Both the position numbers and the translations under genes were made by a program. Shown one piece after another: positions 19,189 through 28,306 of a stretch of DNA of 59,305 nt (its first letter is position 1; each line of letters starts with the position of its first letter). The notes beneath the pieces were generated by a model, which ran no database searches, was not told the origin of the DNA, and saw only the letters and a list, made by a program, of their open reading frames with translations. The DNA comes from Ferrimonas marina. GTDB lineage: Bacteria > Pseudomonadota > Gammaproteobacteria > Enterobacterales > Shewanellaceae. The stretch lies in the NCBI RefSeq assembly GCF_900129905.1, contig NZ_FQXG01000013.1, positions 1 to 59,305 of the forward strand, read 5' to 3'.

Positions 19189-19581
19189 ATGATGCGAACT
19201 CCCGCTCTGATGGCCGCCCTGCTGCTGATGGCAGGCTGTGCCTATAACCAAAAACCCGTGGTCGATCTGGATGGCGTCGACATGGCCCAATATGAGCAGG
19301 ATTTCGCTCGCTGTCAGCACTACGCCGAATCGGTGGATAAGGGCGAAGCCGCCCGCGTGGGTGCGGTCAACTCCGGTGTGGCCGGTGCAGCCGGTGGCGC
19401 CATTGTTGGTGCCATCGAGGACGGCGGCAGCGGTGCCGTGGTCGGCGCTGCAGCTGGCGGTCTGTTCGGCGGCCTGTTCGGTGCCGCCGGTGGGGCCACC
19501 GAGGCCACCGGCCAGCAAGCCTATGTGCTGCGCAAGTGTCTGTCCGAGCGCGGCTACACCGTGTACGACTACCGCGACTAA
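19189..19581 (+). CDS. Glycine-zipper lipoprotein, paralogue 2
   Basis: A 130-residue paralogue of the preceding gene. The lipobox LLMAGC gives a lipidated C17, followed by the same AYNQKPVVDL stretch as paralogue 1. The glycine-zipper segment is longer and richer in Gly and Ala (GAAGGAIVGAIEDGGSGAVV then GAAAGGLFGGLFGAAGG). The C-terminal motif YVLRKCLSERGYTVYDYRD is kept. Two adjacent ATGs (19189, 19192) make the exact start uncertain. A strong terminator follows, so each paralogue appears to be its own transcription unit. Confidence 0.8.
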   Translation: MMRTPALMAALLLMAGCAYNQKPVVDLDGVDMAQYEQDFARCQHYAESVDKGEAARVGAVNSGVAGAAGGAIVGAIEDGGSGAVVGAAAGGLFGGLFGAAGGATEATGQQAYVLRKCLSERGYTVYDYRD

Positions 19582-19601
19582 GGCACGCGCCTTAATCTTT
19601 G

Positions 19602-19632
19602 AAAAAAACGCTGCCCTGGCAGCGTTTTTTTG
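19602..19632 (+). terminator. Terminator after lipoprotein paralogue 2
   Basis: AACGCTGCC / GGCAGCGTT with A-run and T-run flanks. Confidence 0.9.
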
Positions 19633-19702
19633 TGGGCTGTCACACCCTGACAGTGTCGCTGAGGTAGAGTGTCAGCCACCCTCCAGTGATACCAATAACA
19701 AG

Positions 19703-20086
19703 ATGAAAAAAATCCTACTCTGTCTCCCCCTGTGCCTGTCCGGCTGTGCCTATAACGCCAATCCCCGGGTTGACCTGGAGGCGGGAACTGAGCAGCAGTA
19801 TCAGCAGGACCTGCTGGCCTGTCGCGACATTGCCGAGCAGGTCGACAAGGCCGAGGCCGTGCGAGTGAGTGCGGGCAACGAGGCAGCTCTGACGGCACTG
19901 GATTTTGGTGGTGAGATGGCCCTGGAAGAGGGGACGGCCGGTGCCGTGGCCGGCTCGCTGTCCGGTGCCCTGGTCGGAGGGCTGGCCGGGATTGTACGCG
20001 GGGCTTCCCGGGCCAATCGCGATAAGACCCTGGTGCTCAACAACTGCCTGCGCCACCGCGGCTACACCGTATTGAGCAAGCCCTGA
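19703..20086 (+). CDS. Glycine-zipper lipoprotein, paralogue 3 (divergent)
   Basis: A 127-residue member of the same family, more diverged. The lipobox CLSGC gives C15 followed by AYNANPRVDL. The middle region conserves EQVDKAEAVRVSAGNEAA, the zipper is shorter (GAVAGSLSGALVGGLAGI), and the end LVLNNCLRHRGYTVLSKP retains the Cys and the RGYTV motif. The ATG at 19703 starts a standard lipoprotein signal; the preceding open frame belongs to another frame of paralogue 2. Confidence 0.78.
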   Translation: MKKILLCLPLCLSGCAYNANPRVDLEAGTEQQYQQDLLACRDIAEQVDKAEAVRVSAGNEAALTALDFGGEMALEEGTAGAVAGSLSGALVGGLAGIVRGASRANRDKTLVLNNCLRHRGYTVLSKP

Positions 20087-20147
20087 GCCGTCGTGATGGC
20101 GGCAGGCACTCTACACTTGGCTAAGTCAGAGTAAGTGGGAGAGTGCA

Positions 20148-20462
20148 ATGAGAGGGTTAGGGATCCTGTTGGTCTGCCTGCTGGCCGGTTGTGCCAGCGA
20201 TCAGGACCGATTGCGGGAGAGCGGCTTCAGCGTCAGCTATGCCCAGGGCTACGACGACGGCTGTCATAGCGGCCGCCGGGTCGCGGGCGGTGAGTTTGAC
20301 CATATGCGCCGTGACCAGATGCAGTTCGATAACGACTCCGACTATCGGCAGGGCTGGGAGGACGCCTTCAAGGTGTGCGAGCGGGATGCAGAGCGGGTCG
20401 AGGAAGAGGTGCAAAACGATCTGCGTCGCCAGCAGCAGGAGCGCCAGCAGATCAATCCGTAA
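20148..20462 (+). CDS. Small lipoprotein, unknown
   Basis: A 104-residue predicted lipoprotein with lipobox LLAGC (C15). The mature protein is polar and acidic, with YAQGYDDGCHSGRRVAGG and YRQGWEDAFKVCERDAERVE, two Gly-turn segments each followed by a Cys, then a charged Gln/Arg-rich C-terminal helix. It is not a paralogue of the three upstream lipoproteins beyond the lipobox. GGGAG precedes the ATG with a 6-nt spacing. Confidence 0.75.
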   Translation: MRGLGILLVCLLAGCASDQDRLRESGFSVSYAQGYDDGCHSGRRVAGGEFDHMRRDQMQFDNDSDYRQGWEDAFKVCERDAERVEEEVQNDLRRQQQERQQINP

Positions 20463-20490
20463 GTTGCACTCAGCCTGCGGCCATCAACAA

Positions 20491-20518
20491 CAAAGGCGCC
20501 TTGCGGCGCCTTTGTCTT
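20491..20518. terminator. Terminator between lipoprotein and mgtE genes
   Basis: CAAAGGCGCC, loop TTGC, GGCGCCTTTG. It sits between convergent genes and may serve both, although T-runs are short. Confidence 0.75.
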
Positions 20519-20519
20519 G

Positions 20520-21869
20520 TCACAGTGTCAGGCCCAGCACCACGGTGGCGAAGCCCAGGTAGATCACCACGCCGATGGCATCGACGATGGTGGTGACCAG
20601 CGGACCGGAAGCGGTGGCCGGGTCCATATTGATGCGGGACAGGATAAAGGGGAGACACAGGCCGATCAGTGAGCCGGCCAGTACCACGCAGACCATGGCG
20701 GCGGCGACGGTGATGGCGATGTCCGGTCCGCCGCGGAACAGGCCCAGGCCAAACACGGCAAAGGCCATGGTCAGGCCCAGTGCACCGGCGACGAAGATCT
20801 CACGCCCCAGTACCTTGACCCAGTCCTTCATCTCCACCTCACCTGTGGCCAGGGCCCGCACCATCAGGGCGGCGGACTGGGAGCCGGCGTTACCGCCCGC
20901 ACCTACCAACAGGGGCATAAAGAACACCAGGGCGACGTTGGACTCGATGATCTCTTCAAAGTGGGCGATACCGGCACCGGAGAGCAGGGCGCCGAACACC
21001 AGCAGCACCAGCCAGCCAACCCGCTTGCGATACAGCTCCCAGGAGCTGACGGTGGCCATTGGCGCCTCCAGGGCGGCAACGGACGCACTCTTGTGGGCAT
21101 CCTCGGTGGCCTCTTCCACCACGGCGTCCATGGCGTCATCGTAGGTCACGATCCCCACCAGCCGCTCGGCGCTGTCCAGCACCGGCAGCGCCAACAGGTC
21201 GTAGTGGCGGATCTTCTCAGCCACGTCTTCCTGGTCCTCGTCCACCCGGACAAACACCACTTCGGTCAGCATGATGTCCGCCACCAGGGATTCCGGGTTG
21301 CTGAGGATCAATTCACGCAGCGAGATGGTGCCCACCAGGTGACGGTCGCCGTCGATGACGTAGGTCTGGTAGATGGTTTCCTTGTCCGGGGCTTCCAGCC
21401 GCAGCCGTTGCAGTGCCTTGCGCACGGTCCAGTGACTGCGCAAGGTGGCGTAGTCGCTGCTCATCTGGGCGCCGGCGGTTTTCTCCGGGTAGCTGGCCAG
21501 ACGGCGAACGTCCTCCCGCTCGGCCTGGGCCAGGCCCGGCAGCAGGGACTGCTGTTGCTCTTTGCTCAGCTGGTTAAACAGATCCGCGCGCTCATCGGAT
21601 TCCATCTGGGAGAACAGGGCCGCCAGCTCGTTGCGAGGCATCTGGGCGGCGATGTCGGCCTGCATCTGGGGAACCAGGTAGGGGAACACCTCGGCGTGAT
21701 CCGGCAGGGACAAGAGATCCAGCAGCTTGGCTGCCAGGGGGGCATTAAATTCGTTGACCGCCAACGCAAAGTCGGCAGCGTGCATCTGTTCCAACTCCGC
21801 ACGGACGGCGCGTTTGTCGTTGGCAGCGAGCGCTTCGCTCAGGGTGGCAAAAAGTTGCTCTTTTTGCAT
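20520..21869 (-). CDS. mgtE: Magnesium transporter MgtE
   Basis: MgtE is a homodimeric, Mg2+-gated magnesium channel of the inner membrane. The 449-residue protein has an N-terminal MgtE_N superhelical domain (about 20-130), two CBS domains (about 140-265) that sense Mg2+, and five C-terminal transmembrane helices (from about 285). The pore segment TTIVDAIGV with the conserved Asp (about D430) and FFMPLLVGAGGNAGSQSAAL are present. The ATG follows GGAGG with a 6-nt spacing, and this SD lies in a possible hairpin. It is a single-gene unit on the minus strand. Confidence 0.95.
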   Translation of the reverse strand: MQKEQLFATLSEALAANDKRAVRAELEQMHAADFALAVNEFNAPLAAKLLDLLSLPDHAEVFPYLVPQMQADIAAQMPRNELAALFSQMESDERADLFNQLSKEQQQSLLPGLAQAEREDVRRLASYPEKTAGAQMSSDYATLRSHWTVRKALQRLRLEAPDKETIYQTYVIDGDRHLVGTISLRELILSNPESLVADIMLTEVVFVRVDEDQEDVAEKIRHYDLLALPVLDSAERLVGIVTYDDAMDAVVEEATEDAHKSASVAALEAPMATVSSWELYRKRVGWLVLLVFGALLSGAGIAHFEEIIESNVALVFFMPLLVGAGGNAGSQSAALMVRALATGEVEMKDWVKVLGREIFVAGALGLTMAFAVFGLGLFRGGPDIAITVAAAMVCVVLAGSLIGLCLPFILSRINMDPATASGPLVTTIVDAIGVVIYLGFATVVLGLTL

Positions 21870-22174
21870 ACTCCACCTCCGGGATCCGGTGGCAGAGCAG
21901 CAGGGAGGCGATCCCTATCAGGTATGGACTCTGCGAACCGGACTGATTCGTTGATTTTTCGTCGTTTTTATATCCCACCTGGGACTGGGAACGGGGTCCA
22001 TAAAGGGTTTCCTAATAGAAATTCCGCGGCGATTTTAGGTTCTTAGCGGTCGCTAGGCAAGCTTAACCGGCTAAATGCCTTGATTTTTTGACTCACTCTA
22101 TGGCATTGAGCTTTAAAGGAGCCGCTAGGCTAAATTTCAAACAGACCCAAAACGATAGGCAAAGGATAGTCGCA
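21870..22174. promoter_or_regulatory. Divergent regulatory region and mgtE leader
   Basis: This 305-bp gap separates mgtE from the plus-strand unknown gene. In the mgtE leader the Shine-Dalgarno GGAGG (21880-21876 on the minus strand) can pair within CCACC/GGTGG (21888-21892 with 21873-21877) or with an upstream CGCCTCC (21904-21910). No match to the M-box or another known Mg riboswitch was recognised by eye. Confidence 0.35.
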
Positions 22175-22795
22175 ATGATCTCAGTATTTGCGCTGGCGGC
22201 GGCAGCGCTGCTGCAAGGCGCCGTGATGGCAGCGGAACCCGAGGATGAGGTGGGTGCCCTGGTGGATCCGCCCACCAGTGTAGGAGACGACCTGGTGCTG
22301 CTTACCCGGCCGGCCCAGTGGCGCGGCGAGCGCATTCTGCTGCCACCGGAGTTTGCCCCCCAGATGGCCCAGCGCGGCATCGAGGAGCTGCGCTTCGCCC
22401 CGGGCATGTACGAGCCGGAGGCGGAGGATTTCTTCAGCTACCTGTTCGTGTTCCAGTTTGAGCGACGGGAGCCGCTGACCGCCGATGAGCTGGAGGCGAT
22501 GCTGCTGGCCTATTACCTGGGGTTGTGTCAAACCGTGGCGGAGGATAACGCCTTTGCCTGCCCGGCCGAGTCGGTGACACTGACCCTGGATCCGGTGCTG
22601 GGAGGCTACCTGGCCCGGCTTGACTGGGTGGAACCCTTTGTCACCGGTCAGCCGCAGCGGCTTTACCTGGAGCTGACCCCGGTGAGCGGCGATAGCGGTG
22701 CTCTGTTGTATGGCGCGGTGTCGCCACAACCGCTGGACCATGCACTGTGGAGCACCCTGCGTCGGGGCATCCCCTTGAGTAAACCGCAACAATAA
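22175..22795 (+). CDS. Exported protein of unknown function
   Basis: A 206-residue protein from the ATG at 22175, which has AAAGGA upstream and begins a signal peptide ending VMA-AEPEDE. An open frame extends to 22088 but would bury the signal peptide. The mature protein is acidic, has two cysteines (YYLGLCQTVAEDNAFACPAE), and several alternating strands (ESVTLTLDPVLGGYLARLDW, QRLYLELTPV). No family is recognised. It is monocistronic, with a strong terminator. Confidence 0.65.
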   Translation: MISVFALAAAALLQGAVMAAEPEDEVGALVDPPTSVGDDLVLLTRPAQWRGERILLPPEFAPQMAQRGIEELRFAPGMYEPEAEDFFSYLFVFQFERREPLTADELEAMLLAYYLGLCQTVAEDNAFACPAESVTLTLDPVLGGYLARLDWVEPFVTGQPQRLYLELTPVSGDSGALLYGAVSPQPLDHALWSTLRRGIPLSKPQQ

Positions 22796-22796
22796 G

Positions 22797-22825
22797 AAAA
22801 GCGCCCGACAGGGCGCTTTTTTTTT
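22797..22825. terminator. Terminator after the exported unknown gene
   Basis: AAAGCGCCC, loop GACA, GGGCGCTTT and a long T-run. Confidence 0.92.
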
Positions 22826-22854
22826 GCTCACTCGAAGGTTTCCGAACGTCAGGC

Positions 22855-23835
22855 TTACTTGAACGGCGCCGGACGCGGGGTGTTCGGGTTGGACGGCGGC
22901 AGGATCGGCAGGGTGATCTGCGGCTGGTCACCGGTCAGGGTCTTGAGGAAGATGGCAATCTTCTCAGCCTCTTCGTCGGACAGCGGCAGGCCCAGCTGAA
23001 CCTCTTGCATCACCTTAACCGCTTCGGTCAGATCCCAGACGGAACCGTCGTGGAAGTAGGGGTAGGTCAGCTCGATGTTACGCAGGGTCGGTACCTTGAA
23101 CACGTTCTTGTCGCTTTCCTTGCCGGTCACGTTGTAGCGACCCAGCTCCGGGTTGTCGGTGATGTATTCCTTAACCAGACCCATCTTCTGGAAGGAGGTA
23201 CCGCCTACGGCCGGGCCGTTGTGACAGGCGCTACAGGCGTTGGCTTTGAACAGCTCGTAGCCTTCCAGCTCTACCTCGGTGATGGCGTTCTTGTCGCCGG
23301 CCAGGTACTGGTCGAAACGGCTGTTGGGGGTTACCAGGGTCTCTTCAAACGCAGCGATGGCGTCGGTCACGGTGTCCATGGTGATGCCTTGGTCGCCGAA
23401 AACGGCAGCGAACTCATCCTGGTAGGCCGGAATGGTGCGCAGCACTTCCAGCGCCACATCGTGGGGCAGGGCCATCTCTTTCGGGTTTTCGATCGGGCCA
23501 GCAGCCTGCTCTTTCAGGTCTGCAGCACGGCCATCCCAGAACTGGGCCAGCATGTATTTGGCGTTCAGTACGGTGGGGGAGTTGATCGGGCCTTCCTGCC
23601 AGTTGTGACCGATGGAGGTCGGCAGGGCGTCAACGCCACCCAGGCTCAGGTTGTGGCAGCTGTTGCAGGACAGGAAGCCAGATTTGGACAGGCGCGGTTC
23701 GAAGAACAGCTTTTTGCCCAGCTCTACCTTCTCCGGCTCGGTGATTACGGCCGGTTCAATGATCTGGATCGGCTCAGCTTGAACGGTGGTGGCCATCAGG
23801 CCAGCGGCCACAATGGCCAGGGTTTGCATTTTCAT
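22855..23835 (-). CDS. Di-heme cytochrome c peroxidase
   Basis: A 326-residue periplasmic peroxidase that reduces H2O2 with electrons from c-type cytochromes. After the signal peptide (ending TVQA-EP) come two CXXCH haem-binding motifs, CNSCH (about 57-61) and CSACH (about 201-205), as in bacterial CcpA-type enzymes. Family segments such as LGKKLFFEPRLS, FWDGRAADLKEQAAGPIENP and PYFHDGSVWDLTEAV are present. Of three nearby ATGs, the one at 23835 has GGGAG at a 9-nt spacing and is chosen. It is a single gene. Confidence 0.93.
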   Translation of the reverse strand: MKMQTLAIVAAGLMATTVQAEPIQIIEPAVITEPEKVELGKKLFFEPRLSKSGFLSCNSCHNLSLGGVDALPTSIGHNWQEGPINSPTVLNAKYMLAQFWDGRAADLKEQAAGPIENPKEMALPHDVALEVLRTIPAYQDEFAAVFGDQGITMDTVTDAIAAFEETLVTPNSRFDQYLAGDKNAITEVELEGYELFKANACSACHNGPAVGGTSFQKMGLVKEYITDNPELGRYNVTGKESDKNVFKVPTLRNIELTYPYFHDGSVWDLTEAVKVMQEVQLGLPLSDEEAEKIAIFLKTLTGDQPQITLPILPPSNPNTPRPAPFK

Positions 23836-24261
23836 CGAGGTCATCTCCCTAAGATTTGTGGGGAGAATAATCTGCGGTAAGGCTGAGGAAAATCAGATTG
23901 ATAAGATTACAACCATCGCCCAACTCGATGCTTATGACGTGATCTGCGCCCTTGCTTTTGCCGCTTGCTCTGGCAGGGTGAGGGCCTGAAGTAAGGGATT
24001 TTTCCCGTACCTTGCCATTGTGTGATCTGGCGCGTGTTTGCCCACCTTGCATCAATCGTCGATCAGCCCCTTTTTACTGCCCGCCCCCTCGGGGACAGTG
24101 ACCCAAGCGGCATGCGCCCAAGCCGACACCCACCCTGCCGCCTGTCTGCAAAGAAATTCGATTCATGGTTTAACGCATTGAATTCACTGGTGTGTTTTTG
24201 TAATGTGCCCAGTGCCATGGGCAGGAGGCCCTGGTGAATTGTGGATCTAAGGAGATGCAGG
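23836..24261. other. Intergenic region between peroxidase and porin-like gene
   Basis: These 426 bp lie between divergent genes and must hold both promoters. A half-match to an FNR/CRP-type site (TTGATAAGATTACA near 23898) is too weak to call. A TTGAAT ... TGTAAT pair near 24178-24204 has a 15-nt spacing and could be part of the plus-strand promoter. No small gene or RNA is evident. Confidence 0.4.
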
Positions 24262-25083
24262 ATGCAGACCCCTCTTGGCCGTGCCCTTGTGGCGCTGGCT
24301 CCCTTGATGCTGACCACGCCAGTGATGGCCCAGGGCAGCTTTCAACACCAGGCGGATCTTAGCCTGGGTACCCGTACCAGTGACTTCGGTGATGGCTTCT
24401 GGCAAGCCAGCTACCAGTACTATTTTATCCCGGTGGATGTTACCGGACCCTACGCGCTGGCGGATTTTCTTACCCCCCGCTCTTCGTTGCGAGCCGCCTA
24501 CTTCACCTTCGATTCGGAAGTGGACTCCTACTCCCTGGGCGGTACTTATCACACCCCGAGCAATTGGCAGGGCAGCTTCGATTACACCCACAGCAACACC
24601 AGAACCACTGATTACGATCGTTACCGGGTCACCTTGGGCTATTACTGGCTGGACACCGGCCTGCTTAGCCTCAGCTATGAGAACACGGAACAAGATGGCA
24701 GTGGCTATAGCTACGACATGGATGAGTTTGGGGTGAACTGGCGTCACTTCTGGCGCTACCAGGGTGACAGTGGCCTCGACTGGTCGCTGGATTACCGCCA
24801 CCAAAGCCACAGCAGTCACATCTACCTGCCGGACTGGCTGGATGGCTGGAAGGAGTCAGTGAACGTTTACCATGGTCGGGCTGACTGGTACTTCAACCGC
24901 TCCTGGTATCTTGGCGCCGCGGTGCACTATCACGATGGTATCGAGGACTTCGACTACCGGGTGCGCACCGGCTACTGGTGGCAGTTCAGCCGCCACGTGG
25001 CGCTCAACAGCAGCCTGGGCACCGACTTCGATTCCGACGAGAGCGGGGTGGCCATCGGCCTGGCGCTGGTAGGCCGCTTCTAG
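24262..25083 (+). CDS. Outer-membrane beta-barrel (putative porin)
   Basis: A 273-residue protein with a signal peptide ending TPVMA-QGSFQH. The mature sequence is a run of amphipathic strands rich in Tyr, Trp and Ser, such as FWQASYQYYFIPV, SLRAAYFTFDSEVDSYSLGG and WSLDYRHQSHSSHIY, ending GLALVGRF with the terminal Phe used for BAM recognition. Strand count suggests about 12. AAGGAG lies 7 nt before the ATG at 24262. Substrate and family are not recognised. Confidence 0.78.
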   Translation: MQTPLGRALVALAPLMLTTPVMAQGSFQHQADLSLGTRTSDFGDGFWQASYQYYFIPVDVTGPYALADFLTPRSSLRAAYFTFDSEVDSYSLGGTYHTPSNWQGSFDYTHSNTRTTDYDRYRVTLGYYWLDTGLLSLSYENTEQDGSGYSYDMDEFGVNWRHFWRYQGDSGLDWSLDYRHQSHSSHIYLPDWLDGWKESVNVYHGRADWYFNRSWYLGAAVHYHDGIEDFDYRVRTGYWWQFSRHVALNSSLGTDFDSDESGVAIGLALVGRF

Positions 25084-25129
25084 CTGTCAGCCGCTTCTAG
25101 TTCCAGGCCGTTTCAGTTATTAGACGGCC

Positions 25130-25162
25130 AAAAAAAACGCCCCGCTACTGCGGGGCGTTGTG
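25130..25162 (-). terminator. Terminator of rapA (may serve both directions)
   Basis: AACGCCCCGC, loop TACT, GCGGGGCGTT. The A-run at 25131-25137 becomes a T-run for the minus strand, so it chiefly serves rapA. Confidence 0.9.
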
Positions 25163-25174
25163 CTTTATGCCGGG

Positions 25175-28066
25175 TTATTCCGGGGTCACCACGATCAGGC
25201 GGATGGCGTCCAACTGGATCTGGGCGCGCCCCAGGTGGGCCCGCACCAGGTTCATCTGTTCGCTGATGGCGTCCAGCTCGCTGTCACGGATGTTGGGGTT
25301 CACTGCTTTCAACGCCTTGAGGCGATCCAGCTCACCGCCCAGTTCGTCGGTCATCTTCTGTTCCGCCTTTGCCACCAGGGCCGCCAGCTTGGTTTGCACC
25401 TGCGTCTCGGCAGCGGCGATCAGCGGGTGCAGCACCGCCTGGGAGGCGGACACCAGCTTGGAGCCGGTGTGGCGATTGATGGGGGTGAGCTGACGGTTGA
25501 AGCTGTCGAAGTCGATGTTGCTGCCCAAATCCTTGCCGGACTTGTCCATTAGCAGACGGATCGGGGTGGGCGGCAGGAAGCGGCCCAGTTGGGCCTCCGC
25601 CGGGGCGATCGCTTCGGCCAGGTAGATCATCTCCAGGAACAGGGTGCCCGCCGGCAGCGCCTTGTTCTTCAGCAGCGACACCGCGGTGCAGCCAGTCTCA
25701 CTGGTGGTGAGCAGATCGATGCCCGCCGCCACCAGCGGGTGGGCCGGAGTAACAAACTGGAAATCGTCCCGGCTCAGGGCGGTGTCCCGGTCGAAGGTGA
25801 TGGAGACGCCGTCGTCCGGCAGACCCGGGTAGCTGGGGAATAGCATGTGCTCGGTGGGGGTCAGCACCACGGCGTTCTCGCCGCGATCGTCCTGGTTCAC
25901 ACCGATAACGTCCCAGATCTTCAGCATAAAGCTGATGAAGTCGGTATTGTTGTCGGCATCTTCGATCGCCGCCACCAGAGCCTGGGCATCGGCACCGCCG
26001 TTGGAGGTGATCTCCAGCAGTCGATCGCGGCCCGCCTCCATCGCCGCCTTGTGCTCGGCAGCACGCTCGGCGGTCTGGGCGATCAGGCTGTCCAGCTGGT
26101 CGCTGTTGCCGGCCAGCACCTCCAGCAGGGGCTCGCCAAACTCGGCATGGAGCAGATGGCCGCCGGGGCAGTTGTGCTCGAAGGCATCCATACCACAATC
26201 GAACCACTCCAGCAGCTGCTGCTGGGCGCTGTCTTCGATGAAGGGCACGTGGATCTGCACATCCTTGGTCTGGCCGATGCGGTCGAGACGGCCGATGCGC
26301 TGCTCCAGCAGATCCGGGTTTTGCGGCAGATCGAACATCACCAGGTCTTGGGCGAACTGGAAGTTGCGGCCTTCGGAGCCGATCTCGGAACAGATCAACA
26401 CCTGGGCACCGCCCTCCATCTGGGCGAAATAGGCGGCGGCCTTGTCCCGCTCCAGGATCGACATCCCCTCGTGGAACACGCTGGCGGCGATCCCTTCCCG
26501 GGTGCGCAGCGCCTCTTCCAGCTGCAGCGCGGTGGCGGCCTGGGAGGCGATCACCAGCACCTTCTTGCTGCGGTTCTGCTTGAGGAACTCCATCAGCCAG
26601 TTGACCCGGGGATCGAACTGCCACCAGCTGCTGCCGCTGCCGCCCTCGAACTGCTGGTACAGCTTCTCCGGGTAGAGGTTGTTGATCACCTTCTGCTCGG
26701 CGGGCACGGTGCCGCTGCCCAGCATGTTGTTGACCTTGATGGCGGTGGCGTACTGGGTCGGCAGGGCCACCGGGTGGCGGTTGAGCTTACGGGCGGTAAA
26801 GCCGCTGACGCCGCCACGGGTGTTGCGGAACAGCACCCGGCCGGTGCCGTGGCGGTCCAGCAGCTGCTTGAGCAGGGTGTGACGGGCCTGGTCATCGCCG
26901 GCCTGGATCGCGGTCAGGGCGCTGCGGATGTCCTGCTCCTGCAGCAGCTGGGTCAGGGCTGCGATCTCTGCGTCGTTCAGCGGGCGCTGCTCCAGCAGCG
27001 ATTCCGCCGCCTGGGCCACCTGCTGGTACTCGCTCTCCTCCTGCAGGAAGGCCTCATAGTCGTAGAAGCGATCGGGGTCGAGCAGGCGCAGTCGGGCGAA
27101 GTGGCTCTGGTGGCCGAGCTGATCCGGGGTGGCGGTGAGCAGCAGCACGCCGGGCACCTCTTCGGCCAGGGATTCCACCACCTGGTAGGCGCGGGAGGGG
27201 CGGGTTTCGCTCCACTCCAGGTGGTGGGCCTCGTCCACCACCAGCAGATCCCAGCTGGCCTCCAGGGCCTGCTCGAACCGCTTCTTCTTGCGCAGCAGGT
27301 CCAGTGAGCAGATCACCAGCTGTTCGGTATCGAACGGGTTGTCGCTGTCGGCGAACGCCTCGACACAACGCTCCTCATCAAACAGGGCAAAACGCAGGTT
27401 GAAGCGGCGCAGCATCTCCACCAGCCACTGGTGCTGCAAGGTTTCCGGCACCAGGATCAGCACCCGCTCGGCGCGGCCGGAGAGCAGCTGTTGGTGCAGG
27501 ATGTGACCGGCCTCGATGGTCTTACCCAGGCCCACCTCGTCTGCCAGCAGCACCCGCGGTGCGTGCCGGGTGCCCACCTCGTTGGCGATGTAGAGCTGGT
27601 GCGGGATCAGGCCGGCGCGAGGCCCCTGCAGCGCACGCAGGGCGTCCTGCTGCATGCCGTGGCGCTGTTGCTGGCAAAGGTAGCGGGTAACGAAGTACTC
27701 CATCCGGTCGATCTGGCCTGCGAACAGGCGGTCTTGCGGCTTGTTGAAGCGGATCTGGTGATCCAGAAGGGTTTCCCGCAGTTGGGCCTCTTCGCCAGTC
27801 TCGCTGTGGGTACCCAGGTAGGTGATCAGCCCGCCACTCTCCTCCAGATCGGTAACGGTCAGCTTCCAGCCTTCGGCACTGGTGATCTCATCACCCTGGT
27901 TGAACACCACGCGGGTGAGGGGGGCGTCCTGGATGGCGAACAGGCGGTTGTCGCCGGTGGCGGGGAACAGAACGGTCACCATACGGCCCTCGAGGGCGAC
28001 CACAGTACCCAGGCCGAGATCAGATTCGGTATCGCTGATCCAGCGTTGACCCAAAGCAAATGACAT
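25175..28066 (-). CDS. rapA: RNA polymerase-associated SWI2/SNF2 ATPase RapA
   Basis: RapA binds core RNA polymerase and uses ATP to promote its recycling after transcription. The 963-residue product has N-terminal Tudor-like domains (about 1-110), helicase motif [14 protein letters not shown] (about 175-187), the DEAH box ([10 protein letters not shown], 278-281), motif VI-type [11 protein letters not shown] and a long C-terminal region. Length matches E. coli RapA (968). It starts [20 protein letters not shown], almost identical in pattern to known RapA. It is transcribed alone. Confidence 0.97.
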   Translation of the reverse strand: MSFALGQRWISDTESDLGLGTVVALEGRMVTVLFPATGDNRLFAIQDAPLTRVVFNQGDEITSAEGWKLTVTDLEESGGLITYLGTHSETGEEAQLRETLLDHQIRFNKPQDRLFAGQIDRMEYFVTRYLCQQQRHGMQQDALRALQGPRAGLIPHQLYIANEVGTRHAPRVLLADEVGLGKTIEAGHILHQQLLSGRAERVLILVPETLQHQWLVEMLRRFNLRFALFDEERCVEAFADSDNPFDTEQLVICSLDLLRKKKRFEQALEASWDLLVVDEAHHLEWSETRPSRAYQVVESLAEEVPGVLLLTATPDQLGHQSHFARLRLLDPDRFYDYEAFLQEESEYQQVAQAAESLLEQRPLNDAEIAALTQLLQEQDIRSALTAIQAGDDQARHTLLKQLLDRHGTGRVLFRNTRGGVSGFTARKLNRHPVALPTQYATAIKVNNMLGSGTVPAEQKVINNLYPEKLYQQFEGGSGSSWWQFDPRVNWLMEFLKQNRSKKVLVIASQAATALQLEEALRTREGIAASVFHEGMSILERDKAAAYFAQMEGGAQVLICSEIGSEGRNFQFAQDLVMFDLPQNPDLLEQRIGRLDRIGQTKDVQIHVPFIEDSAQQQLLEWFDCGMDAFEHNCPGGHLLHAEFGEPLLEVLAGNSDQLDSLIAQTAERAAEHKAAMEAGRDRLLEITSNGGADAQALVAAIEDADNNTDFISFMLKIWDVIGVNQDDRGENAVVLTPTEHMLFPSYPGLPDDGVSITFDRDTALSRDDFQFVTPAHPLVAAGIDLLTTSETGCTAVSLLKNKALPAGTLFLEMIYLAEAIAPAEAQLGRFLPPTPIRLLMDKSGKDLGSNIDFDSFNRQLTPINRHTGSKLVSASQAVLHPLIAAAETQVQTKLAALVAKAEQKMTDELGGELDRLKALKAVNPNIRDSELDAISEQMNLVRAHLGRAQIQLDAIRLIVVTPE

Positions 28067-28199
28067 AGAAAACGCGACTCCTGAATGAAGCGGGGTGGCG
28101 GAAAAAAGGCGCGTATCTTACACCAAGTTATCCTGTTGAACACCTGCCTGTTTTTGGCTGGTCAAAGCCTGTCCAATCTGTCATGTTAGGGTTGCGAGG

Positions 28200-28275
28200 G
28201 GCGCGTTGGTCGCCCTTGCCGGCGACAGCGAAGCCCCGTTAAGCAACGTCTCGGGAGGTGACTCCCGACAGAGCG
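28200..28275 (+). promoter_or_regulatory. phoH leader with two hairpins
   Basis: Upstream of the PhoH gene lie GTCGCC/GGCGAC (28209-28214 with 28221-28226) and a 7-bp hairpin TCGGGAG-GTGA-CTCCCGA (28251-28268). Neither is followed by a T-run. They may be 5'-UTR structures or an operator. Confidence 0.35.
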
Positions 28276-28306
28276 ACGATAAGTCTAGAAGCATAGCGGA
28301 GGTGCC

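Noticed and set aside
21870-22174. M-box (Mg2+ riboswitch) before mgtE
   Set aside because: The conserved M-box core was not found by eye; only a possible SD-hiding stem is reported.
23893-23910. FNR-like sequence TTGATAAGATTACA before the peroxidase gene
   Set aside because: Only the left half matches; the right half has about two of five bases.
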